A stretch of 64,000 nucleotides of DNA, taken from Ciona savignyi (lineage: Eukaryota; Chordata; Ascidiacea; Phlebobranchia; Cionidae). The stretch is taken from contig CH000872.1 of NCBI GenBank assembly GCA_000149265.1, positions 62,449 through 126,448 of the forward strand. The letters are read 5' to 3'. The notes beneath the pieces were generated by a model that saw only the letters and a list, made by a program, of their open reading frames with translations, ran no database searches and was not told the origin of the DNA. Of the stretch, positions 40,701 through 45,894 are shown one piece after another; position 1 is the first letter of the stretch, and the number at the start of each line of letters is the position of its first letter. The translations under genes were made by a program, and so were the position numbers.

Positions 40701-43700
40701 TTGGTAACTATATTGCATCTTTACAAGGTTGCATGCACTTGAATACTGAGCAGGGATTTCTCTGTATATAAACTAAAATGCTAAAACATAAAATGTAGTC
40801 TTGTTGTTGGTCTATTGTTGTGTGTTGTTGCAATGCGTTAGTATTCTAAAAAATTCACAGCAAGTAAGTTTCGAAGACAAAGTGGATATTGTGACGTCAT
40901 CATCAGATGACAATGTCTTCGAGGAAACAAAGCGTAATGACTCTTGTGACACTATCAATCAGGTTTCTATTATTATGTTGCAAAATTACTCCATAGATGT
41001 TGCAAAAGACCCCCGAGACGCAAAGCACATATTGTAGCGCGCAGAACCATGACTGGGAAGATCGAATTGTAACCAGTCGCTCATAATAGCTTTTATAATC
41101 TAACTATAAACTCGTGGTTTTCTTGCAAAATTTCTGTTTTACCGGCCTTTACATTTCTACTCTAGGAATAAATATGAGTAATAAATAATATTTTTACCGG
41201 GCAAGGATTCGACCCATGATTACCTCTCGTCAACAAGACGGTTTTTTATATCGAATTTATTGTTGGCGTTAACCATTCGCTACACGGCTGTACTTGTTTA
41301 ATAATGCCTTGTTGTTTCAAAGCAGCCATGTGGCGCAAAGCACCTCACAGTGGATAAGCCGCAATGGGAACCTGAAGTAAAAAGAAAAAAGAAAATGTAA
41401 GTTAATGTTTCCGTATTATTTCATGTTGGTATAAATTCGATTTTAAGTTAATTCTCGGCAATACAAAAGTCTTATTGTGTATTTCTTGGAAATGTAATTG
41501 TGGGTCCAAATTGGATTTGATTGGGTTGAAGGTAGATAGTGGGGACATATAGTGGTCCATGACTAGACTTTTACAATTTTGGGTAAGCATATAGTATGTT
41601 ACAAGATGGATCAATTTTAATTAATTTTGTTAAATGTAAGTCTCCTTATTGTGAGTCACGCCGGATTCTGCAAGACAGAATAATACAACAACATGATATT
41701 TTCGTGGTCGATACCTGTAAGCAGATATCTCGGGACTAGATGTCAATTTGCACCAAATTTTTAAGAAACTTCTTAAAATATGTAACCAAGTAGACAATTA
41801 AATATAAAATGAAATAATACAGTATATTCCGTAAAGTTTACAAAGTTAAAACTATTAACACGTGTATGAAATACCTGGACACATCCAATACAATTCAAGA
41901 GAAATTCAATGCCATTTCCTCTTATCCGGATATATTTAGGGAAACGCGACCTCACGCAATTTAATGATCATGTGGTTTTATCGCCCTGTAGTACCACGAA
42001 GAAAATGTTAAAACTTAGGACAGGTTGGCTTACTTGAATTAGATGTGTAGCAGTAAAATTGCGTAAAGTAAAAAGAGACCTCGACTAACCACAGAATACA
42101 AAAAGCATTATATTATGCAGAGAGATCAGTTTATTAGATATAACGCCTCGATCTGTCAACATAATGTTTGGGTTGAGAACCCTGCGATTGCTTTAGTGGA
42201 CACTTAGTGGATGCTGCTTTAATCTTCACCTTTTACAATTATGGACATAAAATGTGGCCACAGTCTTTTTAACATCATTACGTTCTTCACAGCAATTTAC
42301 GAACAAATCGTCATCGGTCGTTTAAAGTTCCCACCAGTTCTTCAGATGAAGATGGGGGGTCCTGTAGGGGTGAAAGGGGAATTCCCCATACTGCAACCCT
42401 TAATAGGGTTGGTCCGAGGAATTCCACTTCCCCGAGTACAAAACAAGAGGGTTCAAAACATGGGGTTAATAACCCTACTCCAGATAGGGGAAAGGAAAGA
42501 AACAATTTACCCAGGAGTAATTCCTCTAATCGTGGTAAAGATGTATCACCCAGTCCCACCGCTGAATGTTGTTTAACTCGCAAAAGCTGGGGCCGCACTT
42601 CTTCTTTAGATCGCCAACATGGGGAAGCACCTAAACCAAGAAAAGGAATATTGAAAAAAGGAAACTCCACTGATTCTGAAACGTCATCAAGTAAGTCATA
42701 GAGTCATTTCAACTCATCACTGGAGCTCATAGGTTTGTCTTATTCAAATTTTCGTTTCTCACGTGAAATTTTAAACCTAATTAATTTCAACAAAAACAAG
42801 AAAAGAAAGAGGTAAACGATTAATCATAAAATCTTATCAGGAACTTTATGATGTATTTTAATACTATTTGGTGGTAGATTATGTGCATGAAATCTGCTTT
42901 AGATTATTTTTGAACTAAAATGTTTTTTTTTCTAAATTTGTAACTTTTAGTCAAAAAGTTCCGGCCACTTAAAACTGGAGACGAAAAATACCCGGACGTC
43001 GGAAACTACAGGAGAAAACGTCTTCGGAAGATACCTTCCCTTGAGGTAAACGGGGTATTTTATTCACCATTGCATGAAAATTATTTATTTGTGTTTGATT
43101 TGTACTATATTGATAAAAAATGTGTTGCATATATTGATTTACCTTTATCAGACACCTGTTCGTAGTTGTATTCTTTATGCGAGCTTCGAAGAACCAACAA
43201 TCTGCCATATTTTCCCAGACTAGCTCGTGTGCGACACCTAGCAGCCCACTCTCTTTCATTTCATCCACCGCACATAGGCGCAATATGATGACTCGCGGCT
43301 CCTCCGTGGATTCAGCATTCCCACGATTTCGTGGCGGGCTACGTGGTCCATTGTTCGAACATGGTCATAATAATGATTGTGACGTCATGACGGCAGGAGC
43401 AGCAATGCGGAACAGTCCAGTGCAAGAAAAAAGTGATTCAGCCTGTTTATTGTATTCATCTCTGAGTTGAAATAATTAACTGTTGCACCTTAGTTTATTG
43501 CGACCCTGTTCAATAGTTGGAAAATACATTGGATGTATTTTCTCGTAAAACATGTTCCCCTACTACATTTAAATGTATAATTAGGTTTATTTTTATCGGA
43601 TAGTTTAATCGGTAAAAACGTGGCAGGTAGCTAGCTGGTTTTGCATATAATTTGGTGGTAAAACCTGTGGATTAATGGGTTAATGTAAAGACTGTTAGAT

Positions 43701-44404
43701 TTGCTCAACCCGATAAATTCATGAAAGATGGTTCGTAGCAAGTTAGAATTTAATATTTGCTTTTTTCGGCAGAATTGTCGAAAAGTCCAGGAAATCCCCC
43801 CGACCCCCCTAAAGTCTCACGAGTGGTCGGAGCGGATATTTGGTTGAGGTGGTCGAACTGCGCATGTGACCAGGATGAAGAGAGTTATACGCTGGAATGT
43901 CAATGTTCGGGTTGGTGGTTTTGAATGTGGGGGATTAAGCCGTGCGTTTCCGCGAAATCTCAAGTTTGATGTCGGCGCTTGCCCTAACTATTCAAAGCGT
44001 CGCGTCAAAGGTGTTTAGATGTAACCCAGTTAATTGCTGGCGGGTTGTGTTTCTAGGAAATGCGCGTAATGGTCTTCGACTTAGCGGAATTCATGCAATG
44101 ATTTGGAACTTAATCATTTTTTTAAACCGACAGCAAACACGTGAAATATGAGTAAGCCCGCATTTGTGTCGCGCACGCACACCCACGCATTTCACGTCAT
44201 CACCAGGTTAACTGATACATTCCATTTATCCCAGGTAACTCAACATGGAAAGTTCTCGCCCAAAATATTTCATCCACATCCTACCACGTGATTGGCCTGG
44301 ACCGTCGTATGACGTATGTGTTCCGCATCGCTGCGTCCAGTGGAGGGCGACAAGGAGCCTTCAGCCAACCTTCACAAACTGTTTCGTTTATAAAACGAAG
44401 GTAA
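141..44404 (+). CDS. OBSCN-like (unc-89): Obscurin/UNC-89-like giant sarcomeric Ig-RhoGEF-kinase protein (5'-truncated gene, about 60 exons)
   Basis: A single + strand gene reconstructed by reading exons with GT..AG borders and checking that phases agree at each junction. The domain series Ig, SH3, DH, PH, Ig, Ig, unique region, Ig, kinase, Ig, Ig, kinase, FN3 is diagnostic of the obscurin/UNC-89 family, which scaffolds M-bands and sarcoplasmic reticulum and signals through Rho and kinase activity in striated muscle. The first exon seen begins in phase 1, so more coding sequence lies upstream. The last exon ends at TAA 44402-44404 with AATAAA at 44509-44514. Introns are mostly 60-1300 bases, with two long ones (8264-13624, 21931-25729). 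Family assignment is firm; exact exon limits in the low-complexity parts are inference. The individual segments are listed below. Confidence 0.9.
1866..2648 (+). CDS. Obscurin-like: acidic Ser/Thr/Asp-rich linker before SH3
   Basis: Two exons, 1866-2049 (phase 0 in, 1 out) and 2404-2648 (phase 1 in, 0 out). The second encodes runs such as DVTDDVITDNDTSDDTSTTD and a Ser-rich DSSSESESF end. No folded domain is recognised. The coding frame is supported by phase agreement with the Ig exon ending at 1736 and the SH3 exon starting at 3968. A 19-base candidate micro-exon at 2209-2227 has splice-like borders but is not needed to keep frame. Confidence 0.65.
2748..3037 (-). repeat. tRNA-derived SINE copy (minus orientation)
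   Basis: About 290 bases nearly identical, in reverse complement, to the copy at 36102-36398. In the forward sense the family starts with a tRNA-like head (A-box-like TGGTCTAGCGG, B-box-like GGTGCGAAAC) and ends near GGATAAACATGAATATCC. It sits in the intron between 2649 and 3967. The rest of that intron shows nothing I can name. Confidence 0.75.
3968..4462 (+). CDS. Obscurin-like: SH3 domain and downstream linker
   Basis: Exons 3968-4131 and 4247-4462. The first encodes LDVYYAVTSIAG, LHLKAGQPVEVMDAS and HEWMVRTRPSKNQPSR; the second continues TGFVDPVYLSS. The VEV(L/M)D..., W(M/L)VRT(R/K)P and GFV.P.YL blocks are the pattern of the obscurin/UNC-89 SH3 domain, which differs from canonical SH3 in its ligand groove. 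A Ser/Thr-rich linker with ITSS and VTSQ runs follows to a donor at 4463 (phase 2), which joins the DH exon at 5836 in frame (AA|G = Lys). Reading through instead would stop at once. Confidence 0.85.
4520..5818 (-). repeat. 109-bp minisatellite array 1 (about 12 units, minus orientation)
   Basis: Tandem units of 109 bases, each containing CACACACTGTAATAGCTCCAG, CGACTGTGGGCATGAGGTGTC and CCACCCACGAGGATATAAAT. The period follows from homologous positions recurring every 109 bases (for example 5197, 5306). Units differ by scattered substitutions. The array fills nearly the whole intron between the SH3 exon (ends 4462) and the DH exon (starts 5836). Its last unit runs almost to the splice acceptor, so repeat-derived sequence may form the branch/polypyrimidine region. 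Confidence 0.95.
5836..6939 (+). CDS. Obscurin-like: RhoGEF (DH) domain
   Basis: Exons 5836-5997, 6398-6707 and 6786-6939. Conserved region 1 is LLSCLIQEETEFINKLRR; then VIFGDLQGIEQFH leads across the intron into ILLPGIMKITDANHLPHLFL and RFE. Conserved region 3 is seen as QQPMQQLTLYQYYLK, matching the P(V/M)QR(I/L)..Y.(L/Y)LLK core; the last exon has LEDAIHMLSDVPYKAN. These are the landmarks of Dbl-homology GEFs that load GTP on Rho-family GTPases; obscurin DH domains act on RhoA/RhoQ. The conserved Arg of the QR pair is Gln here (QQLT), so activity may be changed. Phases 2, 0 and 1 agree with neighbours. The 5998-6397 intron holds a truncated SINE copy. Confidence 0.88.
6228..6375 (+). repeat. 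Truncated SINE fragment
   Basis: The stretch AACCCAGTGAATTATTGGGT through GGGCGCGAGGTGATCTGACG matches the 3' part of the SINE family found at 36102-36398; the tRNA-like head is absent. Confidence 0.6.
7173..7669 (+). CDS. Obscurin-like: PH domain
   Basis: Exons 7173-7324 (phase 1 in) and 7486-7669 (phase 1 out). The first encodes GILHLVAEEGERCKSRHRRL then FLFQNYLIVAKIHK, the beta-strand pattern at the start of PH domains that follow DH domains. The second contains DVRSFIIRSS, VALWSMRLECRS and KKSWRREIGRIIMEAK, with the invariant Trp of the C-terminal helix. DH-PH tandems position the GEF at membranes or adaptors. Reading straight through the 7325 donor soon loses the domain pattern, so the intron is required. 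Confidence 0.82.
7902..8263 (+). CDS. Obscurin-like: Ig domain after PH
   Basis: Exons 7902-8012 and 8099-8263, both phase 1 in and out. The first gives FTIELCDVTINEGDTMHLFC, YVTGIPPPEVAWMK with the B-strand Cys and C-strand Trp; the second gives IHLSNVTRDDAGKYTCCVIS and SAYVTIR, the D-x-G-x-Y-x-C F strand and the G strand. This is the first of the Ig domains that follow DH-PH in obscurin. The exon ends CGA|G and can splice directly, in phase, to 13625. Confidence 0.85.
10358..10577. repeat. 42-bp tandem repeat, about 5.2 units
   Basis: Units begin at 10358, 10400, 10442, 10484, 10526 and a partial at 10568, each opening GTGTTGTACTGAGCAC and closing TATTTCCACCACTAG. Because 42 is a multiple of 3 the array stays open on the minus strand as a 14-residue repeat, but there is no gene context and I do not call it coding. 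Confidence 0.9.
13333..13424 (+). other. Possible additional exon in the long intron
   Basis: After an AG at 13329-13330 one frame reads SSLEQENSSEYLVSAVGEY then DRDVTIVPTITSLW before a stop, a composition like the other linkers of this gene. Incoming phase 1 would suit the exon ending at 8263, but I find no donor that returns to phase 1 for 13625 without a further micro-exon (a 16-base candidate ends at ~13586). Weak call. Confidence 0.3.
13625..14083 (+). CDS. Obscurin-like: Ig domain
   Basis: Exons 13625-13860 (phase 1 in, 0 out) and 14023-14083 (phase 0 in, 1 out). The first has CGYGDVAKLHCDVTALPEPR, VSWFKQDKSAP and YDVTIEDIGCYTCK; the second completes the domain with IWNDLGEAQSTGRLFY. 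B- and F-strand Cys and C-strand Trp are all present. The intron in the middle of the Ig, just after the F-strand Cys-Lys, is supported because the read-through frame ends at a stop (13888-13890) without a G strand. Confidence 0.82.
14853..15970 (+). repeat. 109-bp minisatellite array 2 (about 10 units, plus orientation)
   Basis: Same 109-base unit as array 1 but inverted: GTGTGTGGATGGTTGGTTC, ATATCCTCGTGGGTGGGAAG, then TATCGTAAGACACCTCATGC and CAGTCGAGTTGCTGGAGC. Homologous points recur at 15247, 15356, 15465, 15574 and 15683. It ends about 55 bases before the acceptor of the exon at 16025. Confidence 0.95.
16025..16455 (+). CDS. Obscurin-like: Glu/Gln-rich low-complexity segment
   Basis: Exons 16025-16241 (phase 1 in, 2 out) and 16319-16455 (phase 2 in, 1 out). 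The first begins VNCVSSNERKKAEQ and then encodes about 50 residues of Glu/Gln/Lys built from GAG, GAA, CAG and AAG codons in irregular EEQEEEQKEE-type repeats. The second is Ser/Thr-rich, with SSLTSLPTSPLMSPVLN and DVFDLQTES. The AG|A join restoring Arg and the in-phase link to 16990 support both exons. The charged run probably forms a single alpha helix or disordered spacer (inference). Inverted minisatellite arrays lie on both sides. Confidence 0.65.
16479..16922 (-). repeat. 109-bp minisatellite array 3 (about 4 units, minus orientation)
   Basis: Four units of the same 109-base repeat in the orientation opposite to array 2. The array fills the intron between exons ending at 16455 and starting at 16990. 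Confidence 0.95.
16990..17377 (+). CDS. Obscurin-like: unique Ser-rich linker exon
   Basis: The acceptor AG at 16988-16989 gives A|CG Thr with the exon ending at 16455, then SSLGESSDEDLSKRVQWLER, SSDSEFRRGS and ENEVFRSEDFQNSL. The exon probably ends at the donor after 17377 (AC|GTATAT, phase 2), which fits the exon at 19775. Without splicing the frame would run into the satellite at 17450. No domain is recognised. The donor choice is inference. Confidence 0.6.
17449..17569. repeat. (CCCAACCCAT)n satellite, truncated by a gap
   Basis: A 10-base repeat with minor variants runs directly into the N run. It is the same unit as the longer array at 19352-19745. Confidence 0.95.
17570..17669. other. 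Assembly gap (100 N)
   Basis: Exactly 100 N, so the true length is unknown. The gap interrupts the 10-base satellite. Confidence 0.99.
17995..19329 (-). CDS. Unidentified multi-exon gene, C-terminal part, antisense inside an obscurin intron
   Basis: Five minus-strand exons, all joined in phase 0 with proper AG/GT borders: 19258-19329 (EEIAEEWFDDDFGISS), 19111-19191 (ELIVANPILQSLDHIMELVH), 18968-19060 (GHGHDFHLPHSNDHHAVFNQ), 18229-18351 (VMDICDEVGKIFFADKQANH, then KWGTLKKRDMVDL) and 17995-18159 (INELRCDEHNWTDYDNDEHT, LCHVMFELLIHDTL, then a stop at 17995-17997). Five in-phase exons cannot reasonably be chance. I do not recognise the family. The acidic W-x-x-Y-D-x-D-E pattern near the C-terminus recalls some centrosomal proteins, but only weakly. 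Upstream exons are missing: the satellite begins just beyond the first exon. Either a nested gene or a misplaced contig. Confidence 0.65.
19352..19745. repeat. (CCCAACCCAT)n satellite, about 39 near-perfect copies
   Basis: An almost uninterrupted 10-base repeat. The minus strand reads (TTGGGATGGG)n, so it carries closely spaced GGG runs. It encodes long Gly/Trp-containing open frames on the minus strand, which are artefacts of the repeat. Confidence 0.98.
19775..19915 (+). CDS. Obscurin-like: unique linker exon after the satellite
   Basis: Phase 2 in (AC|G), phase 2 out (CG|A). It encodes SPALSPGQMNVGSGDIARSI, RAHNQNQLFDVFFGGCGQPC. Acceptor CATAG ends at 19774 and donor GTGAGT starts at 19916. 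No domain is recognised. The chain of phases from 17377 to 20299 supports it. Confidence 0.65.
20299..21095 (+). CDS. Obscurin-like: long exon with 10-residue EMTSQI-type repeats
   Basis: One 797-base exon, phase 2 in and 1 out. After NIAATRSETVDDVAPADSMG it contains about 11 tandem decapeptides at ~20590-20950, such as EMTSQINVNT, EMTSKIDEET, GMTSQINKDS and NMMSQIAEES, encoded by a 30-base repeat in which ATGACGTCA recurs. The segment is acidic, Ser/Thr-rich and probably disordered; nothing suggests catalysis. The end, CADSNEG, meets a GTTCGT donor, and reading on would stop at 21116-21118. Confidence 0.75.
21288..21371 (+). CDS. Obscurin-like: short linker exon
   Basis: Phase 1 in and out, between ACAG at 21284-21287 and GTAAGT at 21372. 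It encodes EAECLDEYLDELLEFS followed by a hydrophobic AVIPIVVSSVIV. The hydrophobic run is about 12 residues, too short for a confident membrane helix. Confidence 0.65.
21489..21930 (+). CDS. Obscurin-like: Ig domain preceding kinase 1
   Basis: Exons 21489-21622 (phase 1 in, 0 out) and 21696-21930 (phase 0 in, 1 out). The Ig begins RKPEFITSLK in the first exon and continues NVELRRGQVTSLNVTVTGEP, KPMMTWFKDGLPLDE and TASGLYSCVAKNDHGVATTS. The B-strand position that usually carries Cys is Val (LNVTVTG), so no standard intradomain disulfide pair exists, as is frequent for intracellular titin-like Ig domains. An Ig directly before a kinase is typical of this family. Confidence 0.82.
21931..25729 (+). 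other. Long intron (3.8 kb) before the kinase 1 exons
   Basis: No convincing exon is seen on either strand. A 143-codon minus-strand open frame at 22051-22482 lacks family resemblance and splice context. The intron contains a 27-bp tandem repeat at 24189-24305 and is otherwise unique AT-rich sequence. An internal promoter for a short kinase isoform would be possible here but nothing shows one. Confidence 0.6.
24180..24320. repeat. 27-bp tandem repeat, about 5 units
   Basis: CATTCCG starts recur at 24189, 24216, 24243 and 24270, with a degenerate CATTCTG at 24297; the unit is like CATTCCGCGTGTCGTGCTG plus TAACCACG. The units are diverged, so the array is old. Confidence 0.85.
25730..28863 (+). 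CDS. Obscurin-like: protein kinase domain 1 (MLCK/titin-kinase type, apparently active)
   Basis: Exons 25730-25835, 25985-26188, 27136-27277, 27830-28032, 28325-28477 and 28743-28863, with phases 2, 2, 0, 2, 2, 0 at the ends. All catalytic landmarks are present: the glycine loop spans an intron (GRSGRFGKVWLV), ATP-binding Lys in FAAKQC, helix-C Glu in EMEIELMNALDHPKL, catalytic loop HLDLKPENIL, Mg-binding DFGFARRY, GTPEFVAPEVV, and the C-lobe DMWSIGVVTYVL and LSGLSPFMGDDEQE. The tail KHTWLS then VNLKKFVARRKW is the start of the MLCK-like autoregulatory segment. This is a Ser/Thr kinase of the DMT/CAMK group; likely autoinhibited by its tail, as known for titin and twitchin kinases. Confidence 0.93.
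29605..29685 (+). CDS. Alternative terminal exon after kinase 1
   Basis: The acceptor TATAG ends at 29604 and joins the exon ending at 28863 in phase 0: RKW|RSINAVRAMTRLQAGLKK, NDGATFSK, stop TGA 29683-29685. The ARRKW..NAVRA..RL pattern matches the MLCK-family regulatory tail, so the exon is real. A poly(A) signal follows at 29956-29961, suggesting an isoform that ends here with only one kinase. For the longer form, the donor inside the exon (after 29623, C|GTGCCA, phase 1) would join the exon at 30109 in frame. The splice choice is inference. Confidence 0.65.
   Translation, partial: RSINAVRAMTRLQAGLKKNDGATFSK
29956..29961 (+). terminator. Poly(A) signal for the short isoform
   Basis: AATAAA 271 bases after the stop at 29685, in AT-rich sequence; consistent with an alternative transcript end. 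Confidence 0.5.
30109..32784 (+). CDS. Obscurin-like: Ser/Asp-rich inter-kinase linker
   Basis: Exons 30109-30179, 31099-31232, 31441-31544, 31855-31942, 32370-32529 and 32680-32784, each joined in matching phase (1/0, 0/2, 2/1, 1/2, 2/0, 0/0). Encoded pieces include EQLTSLHHGAEHDYLSYSD, DALGRSLVDYLRNKTKTLPE, RRFSIISFSSVSSAAYV, YYSPNEDRFSAEDFFSPDSE, ITPLNPMTSSFQITAFDT and SSSDELLTADSGGETPVPQL. The linker is rich in Ser-Pro and acidic residues and looks disordered, with many possible phosphorylation sites. Introns 30180-31098 and 31943-32369 hold only AT-rich sequence. Confidence 0.75.
33037..33484 (+). CDS. Obscurin-like: Ig domain (inter-kinase Ig A)
   Basis: Exons 33037-33206 (phase 0 in, 2 out) and 33325-33484 (phase 2 in, 0 out). 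The Ig has VVASIGSDAQLSCTVTCHPA, PEVTWYKNNTKVPK, then LSITEVQPTDQGEYMVTISN and SYGNSFSTGRLNI. The F-strand Cys is replaced by Val (EYMVTISN), so the canonical Cys pair is broken although Trp and the D-x-G-x-Y core are intact. Confidence 0.83.
33823..34202 (+). CDS. Obscurin-like: two short linker exons
   Basis: Exons 33823-33881 (GFTTAKYELLREITPSVKY) and 34166-34202 (SAPKNQVAKAKSK), phases 0/2 and 2/0, between the two Ig domains. No domain is recognised; frame agreement is the support. Confidence 0.6.
34494..35364 (+). CDS. Obscurin-like: Ig domain immediately before kinase 2
   Basis: Exons 34494-34645 (phase 0 in, 2 out) and 35171-35364 (phase 2 in, 1 out). It encodes PPCFDDIMEDVECNVGDSAS, FNVIVLGNPQPVVSWYKDDV and, after the intron, SIVINNITADRAGVYSCVAS and EGGHVTCKAELLV. 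The B-strand Cys position is Val here (FNVIVLG). A short Ser/Asp-rich stretch (WSDSSSDDSQQ) leads into the kinase exon at 35663 (G|AC = Asp). Confidence 0.83.
35663..38301 (+). CDS. Obscurin-like: protein kinase domain 2, DFG altered to NFG
   Basis: Exons 35663-35819, 36954-37086, 37242-37397, 37668-37819 and 38076-38301, all phase-consistent. Landmarks: FVGVIGRGAFSVIKRA (third loop Gly replaced by Ser), ATP-binding Lys in EVAAKFVQRK, helix-C Glu in LAQNEIEFLTK, HPHIVKFHESF, catalytic loop HLDVKPENILV, then KLVNFGSAKEV where the metal-binding Asp of DFG is Asn, and GTPDFVSPEVV with Ser in place of the Ala of APE. The C-lobe has DMWSVGIISYLALTGLSPFA and ends KLKYFQSKRKWQ. ATP-binding Lys and catalytic Asp remain, so it may bind nucleotide with weak or absent catalysis. 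The Asn is read directly from AAC in a well supported exon. Confidence 0.9.
36102..36398 (+). repeat. tRNA-derived SINE, best full-length copy
   Basis: It starts GGCCCGATGGTCTAGCGG, with an A-box-like stretch, and GGTTGTAGGTGCGAAACTGG, with a B-box-like stretch, and ends near GGATAAACATGAATATCC. It lies in the intron 35820-36953. Copies occur at 2748-3037 (-), 46269-46556 (-), 47771-48051 (+) and 55681-55965 (-). The rest of the intron is AT-rich with no element recognised. Confidence 0.85.
39108..41396 (+). CDS. Obscurin-like: tail after kinase 2, first part
   Basis: Exons 39108-39291, 39556-39602, 39700-39841, 40552-40628, 40861-40962 and 41323-41396 (phases 0/1, 1/0, 0/1, 1/0, 0/0, 0/2). 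The first begins RSLLTGRSTLTMRSISSLLL, completing the KW..-type post-kinase tail. Later pieces are KVAQTQLYLPAVQQH, PTPVVQIHVSSPITSPARER, SFSGSMERPLQLSDKQ, DPAINVKQNERSTKGAQL and DKVDIVTSSSDDNVFEET. The tail is basic/Ser-rich and disordered in appearance. The 39556 acceptor was chosen because the alternative at 39525 gives a frame that stops in the next exon. Confidence 0.68.
42293..43432 (+). CDS. Obscurin-like: tail after kinase 2, Ser/Arg/Pro-rich part
   Basis: Exons 42293-42690 (398 bases, phase 2 in, 1 out), 42951-43045 (1 in, 0 out) and ~43192-43432 (0 in, 1 out). The first reads RTNRHRSFKVPTSSSDEDGG, RNSTSPSTKQEGSKHG, SWGRTSSLDRQHGEAPKPRK; the second KKFRPLKTGDEKYPDVG. For the third, the better-looking acceptor (TTTATCAG at 43151) puts the phase-0 frame into a stop, whereas AG at 43190-43191 keeps an open frame (SSPLSFISSTAHRRN, SVDSAFPRFRGGLRG). 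The splice site or the base sequence there is doubtful. Confidence 0.6.
43773..44404 (+). CDS. Obscurin-like: C-terminal FN3 domain and stop
   Basis: Exons 43773-43910 (phase 1 in and out) and 44235-44404. The first half is SPGNPPDPPKVSRVVGADIW, LRWSNCACDQDEESYTLECQ, with the FN3 P-x-x-P and W landmarks; the second is STWKVLAQNISSTSYHVIGL, MTYVFRIAASSGGRQGAFSQ (the Y-x-F-R-(V/I)-x-A strand) and ends FIKRR-stop, TAA 44402-44404. GT at 44401 could be a donor, but no following exon is visible and a poly(A) signal follows, so I take this as the end. FN3 after the second kinase is not the usual obscurin order. Confidence 0.8.
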
Positions 44405-44508
44405 CATTGTTTTTATGGCGTCATTATGTTGTTTAATTACGAAAAGTGAAAGTATTGTTACGTCATTGACAGTACTCTTGGTGAATTGCATTTAATGTTT
44501 GATTTTTC

Positions 44509-44514
44509 AATAAA
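44509..44514 (+). terminator. Poly(A) signal of the obscurin-like gene
   Basis: AATAAA 105 bases after the stop codon at 44402-44404, in AT-rich sequence. Confidence 0.7.
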
Positions 44515-45894
44515 ACTTTAGAAAATTGACCCCAAATAATATTACGTACCGATACCTGTCAGATTTTAAAGCACCAATTAGCAAAGTTAAAAACGTATAT
44601 TTTGCTCCATTTAACACTTAGTTGGTACATAGTAGCATCATATTTAACAAAAGTCAACTAAATCGACATGAAGCGACATTTGTTCAATGTTTGTTATTTT
44701 AATAGATTTGTTTATGTAAGTACAGACGTAGTTAATCCGTCGCCGATGCGTATATCGTTTTGTATTTCATGCTCAATACAAGTGTTTCTGTTATGTACAA
44801 TTGTACAGTTCTGCGAAATTTGATTCGTCTGTATTTTCGCTGTTATTTTCCGTGAATTCGCATTTAATGTGCATGCTTCTTATTTTGCTTGAGATCACCA
44901 TGCTTATTTATAATACAACGCAAAATGTAACTAAAATCTTACTGAAAATCGTAACTAAAATCTTACTGGCTGTCTTAACTAAATCTAATCGTAGCGTCCG
45001 TAAGTAATGATTGCTCGTTAGAATTGATTATTGCCAAGGTGACGTGCTATGTCACAAATACAATACAACTCCCCGCTGTAGATAGAGATCTGGATTGATA
45101 ATTCGCGTCTAAGACGCCTCGCTCAGTGTCAGTGTGGACGAAGATTTAAACAAGAAACCCTGGTTCCTTCCTGTGTAAACAGCTGTTTGTTTTAGCGGTT
45201 TGCGAATTACTTCCATATTGAGTAAATTCAGCTCATGTCGTGCAGATTAGCGAATACTAAGTAGAGAAAATGAACTTTTTGTTTCAGTTTCGCCTGATAC
45301 TCTCTGGTTTAGTTTCCAAATTTACTTGTAAATTTCCATGCGTTCTATCAAGAGCTCGTGTTACTACAAGACACGTTTCCGGAAGGCCGAGTAGATGAAA
45401 CACTAAGTTCGCTGGTGCGTAGTATACAGCTGCTGGACATTTGAGAGGTTAGATAGAAAACTTATTTATGTCCATGTGGGCGGGATTATGACAGTTTAGA
45501 AAATAAAGCTAATACGCGCCGAATGACTTTGGTTGATGTAGATATAAAACAATTTGATTTGTGGTTGTAAGTTGAAGCTGACTGCGGGTAAAAAGCAAGT
45601 TTAGCTGAAGTGCTCTTATACTTTTGGAAAACCACGAAATACAGATGTGCAAATCAATAATTCATAGTGTTTAGGTCAGCTGTGCCTTGCTGTTAAGTAG
45701 GCAATGGTTAAATCGCTCACTTGACCTAATATCGGATATTTCTAGTCATTTTGGAAATTTGCATTATAAAAGTCACGTTTTCAAAACATCAGGTAGTTTA
45801 CTCGTGTATGAACACGGCCAACTTGCTCTAACCCTAAATCTGTATTCCTATACACAGTATTTTTAGGAACTAATATCGTAACGTTGTAAGTGGA
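44515..45894. other. Intergenic region between obscurin-like and decarboxylase genes
   Basis: About 1.4 kb without a supported exon or known repeat. It should include the promoter and 5' UTR of the decarboxylase gene. I see no clear TATA box, and an additional 5' non-coding exon cannot be excluded. Confidence 0.5.

Noticed and set aside
42311..42670. Minus-strand 119-codon frame
   Set aside because: Antisense of the 398-base Ser/Arg-rich exon, which is supported by splice borders and phase on both sides.
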